Of a stretch of 64,000 bases of DNA, positions 51,646-60,500 are shown piece after piece. The position numbers were made by a program, and so were the translations under genes. A model generated the notes under the pieces. The model was not told the origin of the DNA and did not search any database. It saw only the letters and a program-made list of their open reading frames with translations. The stretch covers positions 310,001 through 374,000 of the forward strand of contig NZ_WXEW01000010.1 in assembly GCF_009901565.1 (NCBI RefSeq). Reading direction: 5' to 3'. The DNA comes from Herbidospora solisilvae (GTDB lineage: Bacteria; Actinomycetota; Actinomycetes; Streptosporangiales; Streptosporangiaceae). Numbering within the stretch: the stretch's first letter is position 1; each line of letters opens with the position of its first letter.

Positions 51646-52017
51646 GTGGCGACTTCCGTGACGTTCACCGTGGATGAGCTGCCGGACTGTACCGTCGTCC
51701 ATGCGGCCGGGGACATCGACGCCGGCAACCGCGATGAGCTGGCCGAGGCGATCACCCGCGGCCGGCGACGAGGTAGGCCGCTCATCCTGGACTTCAGCGC
51801 CGTGACCTTCCTGGACAGCAGCGGGCTGCACGTCCTGCTGAACGCCCACGCCCGTGCCGCGCGCGGTGAGCGTGACTTCCACCTGGCGGCACTCCATCCG
51901 CGTGTCGCCCGCCTTTTCCGGATCACCGGAGTTCTGCGCCTCCTCCAGGTGCACGCCAGCGTCGAGCAGGCCCGTACGGCCGCGGTGACGAGTGGTCAGC
52001 ACATGGTGGAGAGCTGA
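51646..52017 (+). CDS. STAS-domain anti-sigma factor antagonist
   Basis: A 123-residue single STAS domain: FTVDELPDCTVVHAAGDIDA at the start and LILDFSAVTFLDSSGLHVLL with the phosphorylatable Ser (LDSSG) near residue 58. Such proteins release sigma factors by binding an anti-sigma kinase when unphosphorylated. No anti-sigma or sigma gene is adjacent. GTG 51646 lies after GAAGGAGAAGG; an upstream frame to 51472 lacks family sequence. It converges with the membrane protein gene at 52033. Confidence 0.87.
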   Translation: MATSVTFTVDELPDCTVVHAAGDIDAGNRDELAEAITRGRRRGRPLILDFSAVTFLDSSGLHVLLNAHARAARGERDFHLAALHPRVARLFRITGVLRLLQVHASVEQARTAAVTSGQHMVES

Positions 52018-52032
52018 AGGTAAGGCCGTGGC

Positions 52033-52455
52033 TCATCGGCGCGACCGGCGGCGGACGGCGTACACGATCGCTGATCCGGCGAAGAGGGCGCAGGTGACGA
52101 GCACCCACCTGAGGAGGTAGGGCTCGGTGCTCAGCCCGGTCGCCGCCCGGTAGTAGTACTCGGAGGAGCGCAGGATGAGCGGGAACCAGATGAGCAGGAG
52201 CAGCACCGACAGCGCGGCCGGCACCCGCACGTAGTTCACCGGCGGCCGCCGTCGCAGTCCGCGCTGCAGCCCGGTGTCGGCCAGGGAGTAGAGCGGCAGG
52301 ACGATGAAGTCGTGCAGGATCACGGCGCCGGCGAACCACACCACGAACCCGAGCACGATGCCGGCGGAGATGATCCGGGTGAACACGTAGAGCGCCACCG
52401 CGTAGCAGACGATCAGCGCGGCAAGGTGCCAGGCGGGCGCGCCGTAGCGGTTCAC
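52033..52455 (-). CDS. Small membrane protein coupled to the molybdopterin fusion protein
   Basis: A 140-residue integral membrane protein with four hydrophobic segments (HLAALIVCYAVALYVFTRII, GIVLGFVVWFAGAVILHDFI, AALSVLLLLIWFPLILRSSE, LRWVLVTCALFAGSAIVYAV). It begins with GTG 52455 inside the stop of the upstream oxidoreductase gene (GTGA), so the two work together. One His (LHDF) in the membrane might bind haem. No family name can be given with confidence; an anchor or electron-transfer partner of the oxidoreductase is inferred. Confidence 0.75.
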   Translation of the reverse strand: MNRYGAPAWHLAALIVCYAVALYVFTRIISAGIVLGFVVWFAGAVILHDFIVLPLYSLADTGLQRGLRRRPPVNYVRVPAALSVLLLLIWFPLILRSSEYYYRAATGLSTEPYLLRWVLVTCALFAGSAIVYAVRRRSRR

Positions 52456-53744
52456 GACGGCACCCGGAAGTCGAGCTCGCGGACCCATTTGGTGTTGTGC
52501 ACGCCCGGCGCGTTCGGCACCATGATCCGGGCCGGGAAGCCGTGGTCCAGCGACAGGTCGGCGCCGTTGACCCGCAGGGCCAGCAGGGAACGGTGATCGG
52601 CGACCTGCCCGGCGCTCAGCGACACCTGGTTGAAGAACCCGGCCTGTTGCATGGAGCGGGCCTGAACGCCGCCGGGCTCCGCGACTCCGCACAACCGGGC
52701 CAGATCGGCCAGCCGCACGCCGGTCCACTCCTGTTCGGTCGACCACCCCTCCACGCAGGCGATCGGCAACCGGTAGGTGTGCAGCGGCAGGTCCAGCAGC
52801 TCCTGGCGTGTGAGTAGAACCTGGCGGGCTCCCAGCAGTGTCAACCGCCAGCCCGGGCCGGCCTGCGCGGCGGTGACGCCGACACTCGCGGCCGTCTTGT
52901 TGACCTGGAAGTCGTTGGGGCCGGGACCGTAGTCACGGCCATGCGGGGCCAGCAGCGCCGTGGAGCGGATCGGGCCGTCCATGGTCTGGCCGACCGACAG
53001 GCCGAGCACGGTCAGCGACCCGCCGCCGACGAACGCGAGCAGCCCGCGTCGCGACATCGACGGAGGCCCGGGCGCGGCGGCGACCAGGTCGTCGGGATCG
53101 GGAGGCTCCGGGCGCGTGTCACGCAGACCGGTACGCATCTCCCGGCGGAAGCCCCGCGACCGCAACGCGGTGACCAGCCGGGGAAGCTTGAGGGCGACGT
53201 GGACCACCAGCGCGGCCAGGAAGACCCAGGCGCCGTACAGATGCGCCGGATAGAACGAGAACGGGAAGACGTAGAAGAGCTGGATGTTGAGGATGCCGGT
53301 GACGAACTCGAACACCGCGCCGCCGACCAGCAGCACCAGGCTGACTCGCTCCAGCAGCTGGGCGGGGGAGCGGAACGGCGGCCACGCGAACAGCTTGGGG
53401 ATCACCGACCACAACTTGGCCAGCAGAATCGGCACCAGGGTCAGCCCGAGGATGACATGCGTCCCCTGGGTGAGCCGGTAGAGCCAGACCGGGCTGGTGG
53501 GCCAGTCGAACAGGTAGAACCCCAGCAGTCCCTTGCTCGGGGTCATGTCGTTGCCCGGCAGCCCAGGATTGTAGGCGGCGTACGACACCAGCCCGGTGAG
53601 GGCCACGATCGGAAGGCCCACCAGCAGCACCAGTCCGAACACGGAGGTCAGCCACGGCCCGCGCAGCGGGCTGCGCCAGAACTCGGGCCGGAACGGGCCG
53701 GGCGGACGCCCCCGCCCGCTCAGCCATTCCCGTACGCCTGCCAT
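52452..53744 (-). CDS. Cytochrome b-type membrane domain fused to a molybdopterin-binding (sulfite oxidase-like) domain
   Basis: A 430-residue fusion. Residues 1-200 have four membrane segments with membrane-placed His (TQGTHVILGLTLVPILLA, FYPAHLYGAWVFLAALVVHV), like di-haem cytochrome b561 domains. A linker leads to a twin-arginine-like SRRGLLAFVGGGSLTVLGL near 235, then an outside molybdopterin domain: LPIACVEGWSTEQEWTGVRL, where Cys is the molybdenum ligand, and GFPARIMVPNAPGVHNTKWV at the end. It likely passes electrons between a periplasmic substrate and the membrane. ATG 53744 follows GGAAGG; a GTG at 53780 is less good. Substrate unknown. Confidence 0.85.
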   Translation of the reverse strand: MAGVREWLSGRGRPPGPFRPEFWRSPLRGPWLTSVFGLVLLVGLPIVALTGLVSYAAYNPGLPGNDMTPSKGLLGFYLFDWPTSPVWLYRLTQGTHVILGLTLVPILLAKLWSVIPKLFAWPPFRSPAQLLERVSLVLLVGGAVFEFVTGILNIQLFYVFPFSFYPAHLYGAWVFLAALVVHVALKLPRLVTALRSRGFRREMRTGLRDTRPEPPDPDDLVAAAPGPPSMSRRGLLAFVGGGSLTVLGLSVGQTMDGPIRSTALLAPHGRDYGPGPNDFQVNKTAASVGVTAAQAGPGWRLTLLGARQVLLTRQELLDLPLHTYRLPIACVEGWSTEQEWTGVRLADLARLCGVAEPGGVQARSMQQAGFFNQVSLSAGQVADHRSLLALRVNGADLSLDHGFPARIMVPNAPGVHNTKWVRELDFRVPS

Positions 53745-53988
53745 CTGTGCCTTCCGGCGCTCGCGTGACGCGTCTGACACCGATCACCCCCGGTTTCCGT
53801 GCCCCTACGGACGCTGTTCGCTGTTTGTCTTCACCGCGAACGCCGATCTCAAAGGCCGGTTGTCTCCGAATACGATGTCCCTCTGGCAAAGGTTTCGGGG
53901 AACGCCTGGGCCGACCGGCGGTACCTTCCCCGATGTGTCCTCGGCTACGTGCTGGATGGGACGCGCCTGGCGGACGACACCACCGCGA
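53745..53988. other. 244-base gap before the oxidoreductase operon
   Basis: This must hold the oxidoreductase promoter, but I see no convincing -10/-35 pair. An open plus-strand frame (53799-54056) reads like degraded protein (SEYDVPLAKVSGNAWADRRY) and runs into the CGNR gene on the other strand; I do not recognise it and do not call it. Confidence 0.4.
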
Positions 53989-54561
53989 TCATCCCGTGGT
54001 GCGGTCGTCGGCCGGGCTCCGGTCGCCTTCGCGGTGGCGCCGGCGGTACGCCCTGACCTTGGCGCGGTTGCCGCATTCGGACATGCCGCACCACTGCCGG
54101 TTCTCGGCCCGCGAGGTGTCGACGTACAGGCGGGTGCACTCGGTGTTGGCGCAGCGCTTGACGCGCGCCGGGGCGGCGAGCAGGTCGAGCAGGTCGGCGG
54201 CGAGGGTGGCCAGCAGTTCGCCGGCGCTGCCCGACCGGCGCGTGCTCCCGTCGGGCAGCAGGGTGGGGACGAGCCCCGGGCGTCTGGCGTGGTCGTTCAG
54301 CAGGGTCACGTCGCCCTGCTCCGGGCGCCGGTCGTCGAGGCGGGCCGACGCGGTGCGGTAGACGGCCTCGCGCAGGTCGATCGCGGCGCGAAGGTCGGAT
54401 TCGCCGAACGCGGGCGCGGCGTCGAGCAGCCCGGCGGCCTCCACCCATGCGGACAGGTCGGCGGGGGAGAGCAGCTGCTCCTCCGGAGCGTCGCTGCGCC
54501 GCCACTTGCGGGTGCCGGCGAAGTCGAGGGAGCGGCGGCCGCTCACGAACACGAACCCCAT
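53989..54561 (-). CDS. CGNR zinc-finger regulator (ABATE domain)
   Basis: A 190-residue regulator. It starts MGFVFVSGRRSLDFAGTRKW, the ABATE-type opening, and ends with the CGNR zinc finger: RVKRCANTECTRLYVDTSRA followed by QWCGMSECGNRAKVRAYRRR, four Cys for zinc. These proteins are transcription factors of actinobacteria, usually next to the genes they control. ATG 54561 overlaps one of two GTAACC-N9-GGTTAC operators that it shares with the divergent DinB-PatB gene, so it probably controls both. The upstream alternative ATG at 54609 would cross both operators. Confidence 0.85.
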   Translation of the reverse strand: MGFVFVSGRRSLDFAGTRKWRRSDAPEEQLLSPADLSAWVEAAGLLDAAPAFGESDLRAAIDLREAVYRTASARLDDRRPEQGDVTLLNDHARRPGLVPTLLPDGSTRRSGSAGELLATLAADLLDLLAAPARVKRCANTECTRLYVDTSRAENRQWCGMSECGNRAKVRAYRRRHREGDRSPADDRTTG

Positions 54562-54582
54562 GTAACCATCTTGACAGGTTAC
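54562..54582. promoter_or_regulatory. GTAACC-N9-GGTTAC operator, copy 1
   Basis: Perfect six-base arms spaced by nine bases, immediately upstream of (and touching) the CGNR start codon. TAACCT (54576-54581, minus strand) inside it could be the CGNR -10 box. Confidence 0.7.
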
Positions 54583-54601
54583 GGAACCGGCGTGCAATCG
54601 T

Positions 54602-54622
54602 GTAACCATGCAAGACGGTTAC
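54602..54622. promoter_or_regulatory. GTAACC-N9-GGTTAC operator, copy 2
   Basis: Same dyad exactly 40 bases from copy 1 (four helical turns), covering the start codon ATG 54608 of the DinB-PatB gene. Paired sites on one face of the helix suggest cooperative binding by the CGNR regulator. Confidence 0.7.
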
Positions 54623-56305
54623 ATGGCGATCACCGGCGACGACTTCCTCTTCTTCGCCGAACGCGCGGTCGGCGGGATGAGCACGATCCTCGGCGAACTC
54701 GGCGACGACCTGGCCAACACCCGGCCCGCCCTGCCCGGCGCCAACACCCCCTTCGCGCTGCTCACGCACTGTCTCGGCGTGATGGAGTACTGGGGCGGCC
54801 ACCTCGTCGCCGGACGGCCCGTCCAACGCGACCGGCGGGCCGAGTTCCACGCGTCCGGGCCGGTCGCGCCCCTGCGGGCCAGGGCCGAACGCGCGCTGGA
54901 GACGCTCCGCGCCGACGTCCGGGACTCCCGGCCGGGGGCGCCCCTGCACGACGAACCCGACCCCGAGGTGCTCGGCCCGGACCGGGAGCTCACCCGCGAC
55001 TCCGCGCTCCAGCACCTCTACGAGGAACTGGCCCAGCACCACGGCCAGATGGAGATCATGCGCGACTGCCTGCTCGCGGCGCGTCGCCCGGCCGATCCGG
55101 TCGACGCGCCGATGGCCTGGTTGCGGGCGAAACAGGGGGTCAAATGGCACCGCCCCGGGCCCGCGCTGCTGCCCGCCTGGGTGGCCGACATGGACTTCCC
55201 CCTCGCGCCGGTGATCGCCGAGGCCATCGGCGCCGCCCTCGGCCGGGGAGACCTCGGCTACCCCGACTGGGACGGCCACCCGCTGGCCGGCGCGTTCGCC
55301 GACCGCATGCGCCGACGTCACGGCTGGCAGCCGGACCCCGCTCACGTCCGGGGCATCACCGACCTCATCCAGGGGCTCCAGCTGACCCTGACGCTGCTCA
55401 CCGAACCCGGTGACGGCGTGGTGGCGTTCACGCCGAACTACCCGCCGTTCCTGCGCACCCTGGAGACGATGCGCCGTCCCCTGGTCGCGGCGCCCCTGGA
55501 GCCCGCTCGGGGCTGGACCTGGGACCACGACCTGCTGGAGCAGCGGGTACGCACCGGGAACGCCAGGGTCCTGCTGCTGGTCAACCCCCACAACCCCACC
55601 GGCAAGGTCTTCACCGCCGACGAGCTGCGGCGCGTCGCCGACCTGGCCGAACGCCACGACCTCATCGTGATCAGCGACGAGATCCACGCCGACCTCGTCC
55701 ACGCCCCGCACCGCCACCTCCCCTTCGCCGCCCTCGACGCGGGCACGGCCGCCCGCACCGTGACCGTGACGTCGGCGTCCAAGGCGTTCAACATCGCGGG
55801 CCTGCGCACCGCGCTCGCCCACGTCGGCCCGGCCGTGCTGCGCGCCGCCTGGGACGCGCAGCCGCCCGACCTCTACGGCGCCGTCAACGTGCTCGGCGTG
55901 GAGGCCACCCGCGCGGCCTGGGCGCACGGCGACACGTGGCTGGCCGCCGTCACCGCCCACCTGACCCGGCAGCGCGACCACCTCGCCCGGCGGATCGCCG
56001 CCATGCCGGGCGTCGGCCTGCTCACCCCCGAGGCCGGATATCTGGCCTGGCTCGACTGCCGCGCCGCCGGGCTCGGCGAGGAGGCCGCCGACTGGTTCCG
56101 CCGGAACGCGGGCGTCGAGCTCAGCGCCGGAAGCGAGTTCGGCTCCGGCGCGGTGGGCTCCGTCGCGGAGTCGTGGGCCCGGCTGAACTTCGCCACCACC
56201 CGCGAGGTCCTCGACCTGATCCTCGACCGGATGGAGGACGCCCTGACCCGGGCCGAGAAAACCGGATTCCGACCCCCAGAAGCCCATCTTTCGGCCAGCG
56301 GGTGA
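54608..56305 (+). CDS. DinB-family thiol transferase domain fused to a PatB/MalY-type C-S lyase
   Basis: A 565-residue two-domain protein. Residues 1-165 are a DinB/DUF664 four-helix domain: FAERAVGGMSTILGELGDDL, LLTHCLGVMEYWGGHLVAG and LYEELAQHHGQMEIMRDCLL, whose His residues match the metal site of mycothiol-dependent transferases. Residues 170-550 are a PLP enzyme of the PatB/MalY cystathionine beta-lyase type: LPAWVADMDFPLAPVIAEAI, LLVNPHNPTGKVFTADEL, IVISDEIHADLV and the Schiff-base Lys392 in VTSASKAFNIAGLRTAL. The join has no stop or frameshift. A joint role in thiol conjugate metabolism is inferred. Start is ATG 54608 or ATG 54623, both within or beside the operator. Divergent from the CGNR regulator. 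Confidence 0.88.
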   Translation: MQDGYMAITGDDFLFFAERAVGGMSTILGELGDDLANTRPALPGANTPFALLTHCLGVMEYWGGHLVAGRPVQRDRRAEFHASGPVAPLRARAERALETLRADVRDSRPGAPLHDEPDPEVLGPDRELTRDSALQHLYEELAQHHGQMEIMRDCLLAARRPADPVDAPMAWLRAKQGVKWHRPGPALLPAWVADMDFPLAPVIAEAIGAALGRGDLGYPDWDGHPLAGAFADRMRRRHGWQPDPAHVRGITDLIQGLQLTLTLLTEPGDGVVAFTPNYPPFLRTLETMRRPLVAAPLEPARGWTWDHDLLEQRVRTGNARVLLLVNPHNPTGKVFTADELRRVADLAERHDLIVISDEIHADLVHAPHRHLPFAALDAGTAARTVTVTSASKAFNIAGLRTALAHVGPAVLRAAWDAQPPDLYGAVNVLGVEATRAAWAHGDTWLAAVTAHLTRQRDHLARRIAAMPGVGLLTPEAGYLAWLDCRAAGLGEEAADWFRRNAGVELSAGSEFGSGAVGSVAESWARLNFATTREVLDLILDRMEDALTRAEKTGFRPPEAHLSASG

Positions 56306-56414
56306 CCGCCAGCGGAAGGGTCGGTGAATTGGCGCGGCGCGTGTTGCCGGGCGTGGAGCGACCGCTCCAAGGTTGGGAAACGACCGCCATCCCCCCATGA
56401 CGGAAGTGCCCCCC

Positions 56415-57536
56415 GTGCGCCTGCCCGCCCTTCTCGCCGCCCTCGTCGTCACGATCCTCGCCGCGGCTCCGGCGCAGGCGCACGTCCGCGCCACCTCGGT
56501 CGCGGTCGACCTGCGCGGGCAGGGCGACGACGTCACGGCCGTCGTCGACGTCGACTACGACGTCCTGGGCCGGCTGCTGAGCCTCGACGGGGTCGTGATC
56601 CCGGACCCCGACGGCCGCGTCGAGGAGGTGCCCGCCGGGGTGCGGCGGCGTTCGCTCGACGCCCACGCGGGCGAGGCGGCCGCCTACGTCGGCGCGGCGC
56701 TGCGGCTCAGCCGCAGTTCGATCAGCTGCGACGCCCGGGACGGCGGGCGCGTCGAGCTCACCGACTCCGGCGCGGTCCGGGTCGCGCTCGCCTACACGTG
56801 CGCGGCGTCCGGCGCGCTCACCGTGCGCAGTGACGTTTTCAGCGCCACCGACGGGCTCGTCGACGACGTCCGCACGACGGTCGCCTACGACGTCGACGGG
56901 CTGCGCGGTTCGACCCTGCTCGACGCCGCCCGCACGAGCGTCACGATCGGGCACGCCGACCTGCTCGGCGAGATCCCGGGGTTCGTCCTGCTCGGCGCGG
57001 AGCACCTGCTCTTCGGGCTCGACCACGTGTTGTTCCTGCTGGCCCTGCTGCTGGGCGCCCGACGGCTGCGCGACGTCGTCGAGGTCGCCACGGCGTTCAC
57101 GGTCGCCCACTCGGTGACCCTCGTGCTGGCCGCCGTCGGCTGGGTCAGCGTGCCCGGGTGGATCGTCGAGCCGCTCATCGCGTTGTCGATCGCCTTCGTC
57201 GCCCTCGACAACCTGCTCTCGCCCCGCACGGGCCACCGCCTCCCTGTCGTCTTCGCCTTCGGGCTGCTGCACGGGCTCGGCTTCGCGGGCGCGCTCGGCG
57301 TGGACGGGGCGGCGTCGGTCTCGACGCTGGTCAATCTGGTCTCCTTCAACGTCGGCATCGAGCTCGCCCAGCTCGCGATCATCGCCGTCGCCTTCCCGGC
57401 GTTGTCGTTCCTGCGCCGCGCCGCGACCGGGCCGGTCGCCGCCCGCGCTCTCATGCTCGGCACCGTCGGGGCGGCCGTGGCCGTCGCGGGTGCCGGTCTC
57501 GTCTGGTTCGTCGAGCGTTCCCCGCTCCTCACCTGA
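56415..57536 (+). CDS. HupE/UreJ-type membrane protein with extracellular N-terminal domain
   Basis: A 373-residue protein. Signal peptide VRLPALLAALVVTILAAAPA to about residue 22, then about 150 residues outside the membrane beginning HVRATSVAVDLRGQGDD, then six to seven segments with GAEHLLFGLDHVLFLLALLL, AFTVAHSVTLVLAAVGW and FAFGLLHGLGFAGALGV, the HupE/UreJ_2 pattern of putative metal (nickel or copper) permeases. GTG 56415 follows GGAAG and gives the best signal peptide; ATG 56397 lacks a ribosome site. The giant secreted phosphoesterase gene starts 12 bases after its stop, so the two form an operon; a link between metal uptake and the metal-dependent phosphoesterase is inferred. Confidence 0.87.
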   Translation: MRLPALLAALVVTILAAAPAQAHVRATSVAVDLRGQGDDVTAVVDVDYDVLGRLLSLDGVVIPDPDGRVEEVPAGVRRRSLDAHAGEAAAYVGAALRLSRSSISCDARDGGRVELTDSGAVRVALAYTCAASGALTVRSDVFSATDGLVDDVRTTVAYDVDGLRGSTLLDAARTSVTIGHADLLGEIPGFVLLGAEHLLFGLDHVLFLLALLLGARRLRDVVEVATAFTVAHSVTLVLAAVGWVSVPGWIVEPLIALSIAFVALDNLLSPRTGHRLPVVFAFGLLHGLGFAGALGVDGAASVSTLVNLVSFNVGIELAQLAIIAVAFPALSFLRRAATGPVAARALMLGTVGAAVAVAGAGLVWFVERSPLLT

Positions 57537-57547
57537 AGGATTCTGAA

Positions 57548-60500
57548 TTGTCCGCGTTAACCGGGGCACGCGCGCGCATGCGCGTCGTCCTGTACACCGT
57601 CACGCTGGGGCTCGCCGTCAGCGTCGTGGCGGGTCCGCTCACCACATATGCCGCCAACGCCATCGACCCGCCGGAGGCGGTCGTCCGGGGTGTCGTGTAC
57701 GTCGACGCCAACGGCGACGGCCGCCGCGACGCCGGCGAGACCGGGCTGGCCCGCGTGCGGGTCTCCGACGGCACGGTCTCCACCACGACCGCCGCCGACG
57801 GCTCCTACTCGCTGACCATCTCCACCGACCGCCGCAGGACCGACATCGTGTGGGCCACCCAGCCGCGCGGCTACCGGTTCGGCCTCGACCAGTACAAGGA
57901 GCCGAGGTTCTGGGCGAACCTCGGCGAGCTCGCCGACGACGCCACGCCGACCGCGGACTTCGCGCTCACGCGCGACGAGCTCTCCGACGGCGACACCTTC
58001 TCCTGGGCCAACATCGCCGACCCGCACGTCAACGCGCAGCTGCCCGACCAGATCCGCGAGATCAACTCCACCGGCACCGACCTGCGCTTCATCGCGGTCA
58101 GCGGCGACCTCACCAACGACGCCAGCCAGGGGCAGTTCGACACCTACCGCCGGGGCACCCAGCAGTCGGCCGTCGGCGTATGGCCGGCCGTCGGCAACCA
58201 CGAGTACGCCTCCGGTTCGGCGTACGCGGACCGGATCGACAACTACCGCAGGAACGTCGGTCCGGAGTGGTACTCGTTCACCTACGGCAACCGGCACTTC
58301 GTCGTGCTGGAGAACAACGGTTCGGCGCCGTTCGAGGAGGAGCTGAACTGGCTCAAGGACGACCTCGCCGCCAACGTGCACGACGGCGTCGAGGTGGTCG
58401 TGCTGACCCACCAGCCGATGAACGTGCCGTTCGGCTCGCCGTCGACCTACGACGCCTTCGGCGACGTGCTGGAGCAGTACAAGGCGCAGCTCATCCTGGT
58501 CGGCCACGAACACTCCAACCACGTCGAGAACACGTCGGCGTTCGCCTCGACCGCCAAGCACATCCAGACGGTGTCGAGCTCGTACACGATCGACAACGCG
58601 CCCCGCGGCTTCCGGTACATCCACATGGCCGGCCCGGGCTTCGAGAACCCCTTCCGCATGTACGGGGAGAACGAGCGCATCACGATCGTCAACCCCGCAC
58701 CCGGTTCGAGGGTGCCGGCCGCCGGGATGCCCGACGTGCAGATCAACGCCTACGACACCGGCGACGAGGTCGTGTCGGCGCGCTTCCAGATCGCGGGCGA
58801 CAAGAACTGGCGCCCGCTCTACCGCAGCGGCGAGTTCACCTGGCACGGCAACCTGCCCAACAGCCGGCAGACGCCCGGCCCGCACCGCATCGACGTGCAG
58901 GTCACCGACGCCACGGGCAGGGTCTGGACGAAGTCGGCCGACTTCACCCTCACCGACGAGCCCGAGCTCAAGACGGTCGCCGGTGACGACTGGACCCAGC
59001 ACCACGGCGACCAGGGCCACACCGGCGTCGCCCCGGCGCAGGAGCCGGGCCGCCGCCTGGCCTGGAGCTTCCGCACCGAGGGCACCTTCCTGACCGGCTC
59101 GCCGGTCATCCACGACGGCGTCGTGTACGCCGGTACCCGCGACGAGAACGGCGACGGCAACAGCCGCATCCACGCGATCCGGCTCAGGAACGGCCGCGAG
59201 TTGTGGAACGTCGAGGTGCCCCAGTCGATCCACGGCAGCCTCGCCTTCGGCGACGGCCTGGTCTTCGCGCCGACCCTCGGCTCGGAGCTGTACGCCGTCG
59301 ACGCCGAGACCGGCGAGCTGCGCTGGAAGGCCGTGCCCGAACAGGCCCCGGCCCCCAACAACCAGCGCACCTACGGCTACTACTCGCCGGCCGTGTCCGG
59401 CCACACGGTGCTCTGGCCCTACCAGACCCGCTTCGGCATCGGCAGCCAGGGCGTGCTGAAGGCGCTCGACACCCGTACCGGAAAGCAGATCTGGGCCTCC
59501 CCGATGTCCGGCGCGACCATGAGCGACGGCACGCCCGCCGTCATGGACGGCACCGTGTTCGTCGGCAACGAGACCGCCGACCGCGTGCTCGCCTACGACC
59601 TCGCCACCGGCGCCCGCAAGTGGACCGGCGCCGAGTCGCTCGGCAGCTGGCAGGACGGCGTGCCGACGGCGGCCGAGGGCAAGGTCTTCATCGGCGCCAA
59701 CAACGGCATGGTCGCGCGGGACGCCAAGACCGGCGCGACGTTGTGGACGTACAAGAGCCCGCGCTCCGCGCTCGTGTCGAGCGGCTCGACCCCGAGCGCC
59801 GCGGCCGTCAAGGACGGCGTCGTCTACATGGGCTTCCCGAGCGGCGCGGTCGTCGCCCTCGACGCCCAGACCGGCGACGTCTTCTGGGAGCGGCTGCTGC
59901 CCGGCGACGTCTACCACGGCGGTGTCATGTCCAGCCCGGTCGTGGCCGGCGACACCCTGTTCGTCGGCGCCAACAACGGCCGGTTCTACGCGCTGGCCAC
60001 CGACACCGGCCAGATCCTGTGGAGCCACGAGATCGGCACCTGGGTCGGCGCCGGCCCGGCCGTCAGCGGCAACACCGTCGTCGCGGGCGCCTGGGACGGC
60101 AACCTGTACGCCTACGTGCCGGGCGGCGAGTCCGCGCCGCGCTGGGCGACGGTGACCGGCACGGTGACCGACGAGGAGACCGGCGACCCGATCGCCGGGG
60201 CGAAGGTCACCGCCGTCGCCGCCGGTCAGGACACCGCCGTGACCAGCACCGACGCCAAGGGCCGCTACACGCTGGGCCTGGCGGCGGCGACCTGGAACGT
60301 CACCGCGGCCAAGCGCGGCCTCATCGCCGACGACCGCTCGGCCGTCAGCGTCACCGTCGGCACGACCGGCGACCAGAAGGCCGACCTGAAGCTGATCAAG
60401 GTCACCCACCCGGTGGCCGGCAGGTCGGCCTACCCGCCCGACTACGGCAACGGCAGCACCCGCACCGACTTCGTCGCGGGCAAGGAGTACTACTACCTGG

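Noticed and set aside
53799-54056. An 85-codon plus-strand frame after the oxidoreductase start
   Set aside because: Reads slightly protein-like but has no ribosome site, no recognisable family and overlaps the end of the CGNR gene.
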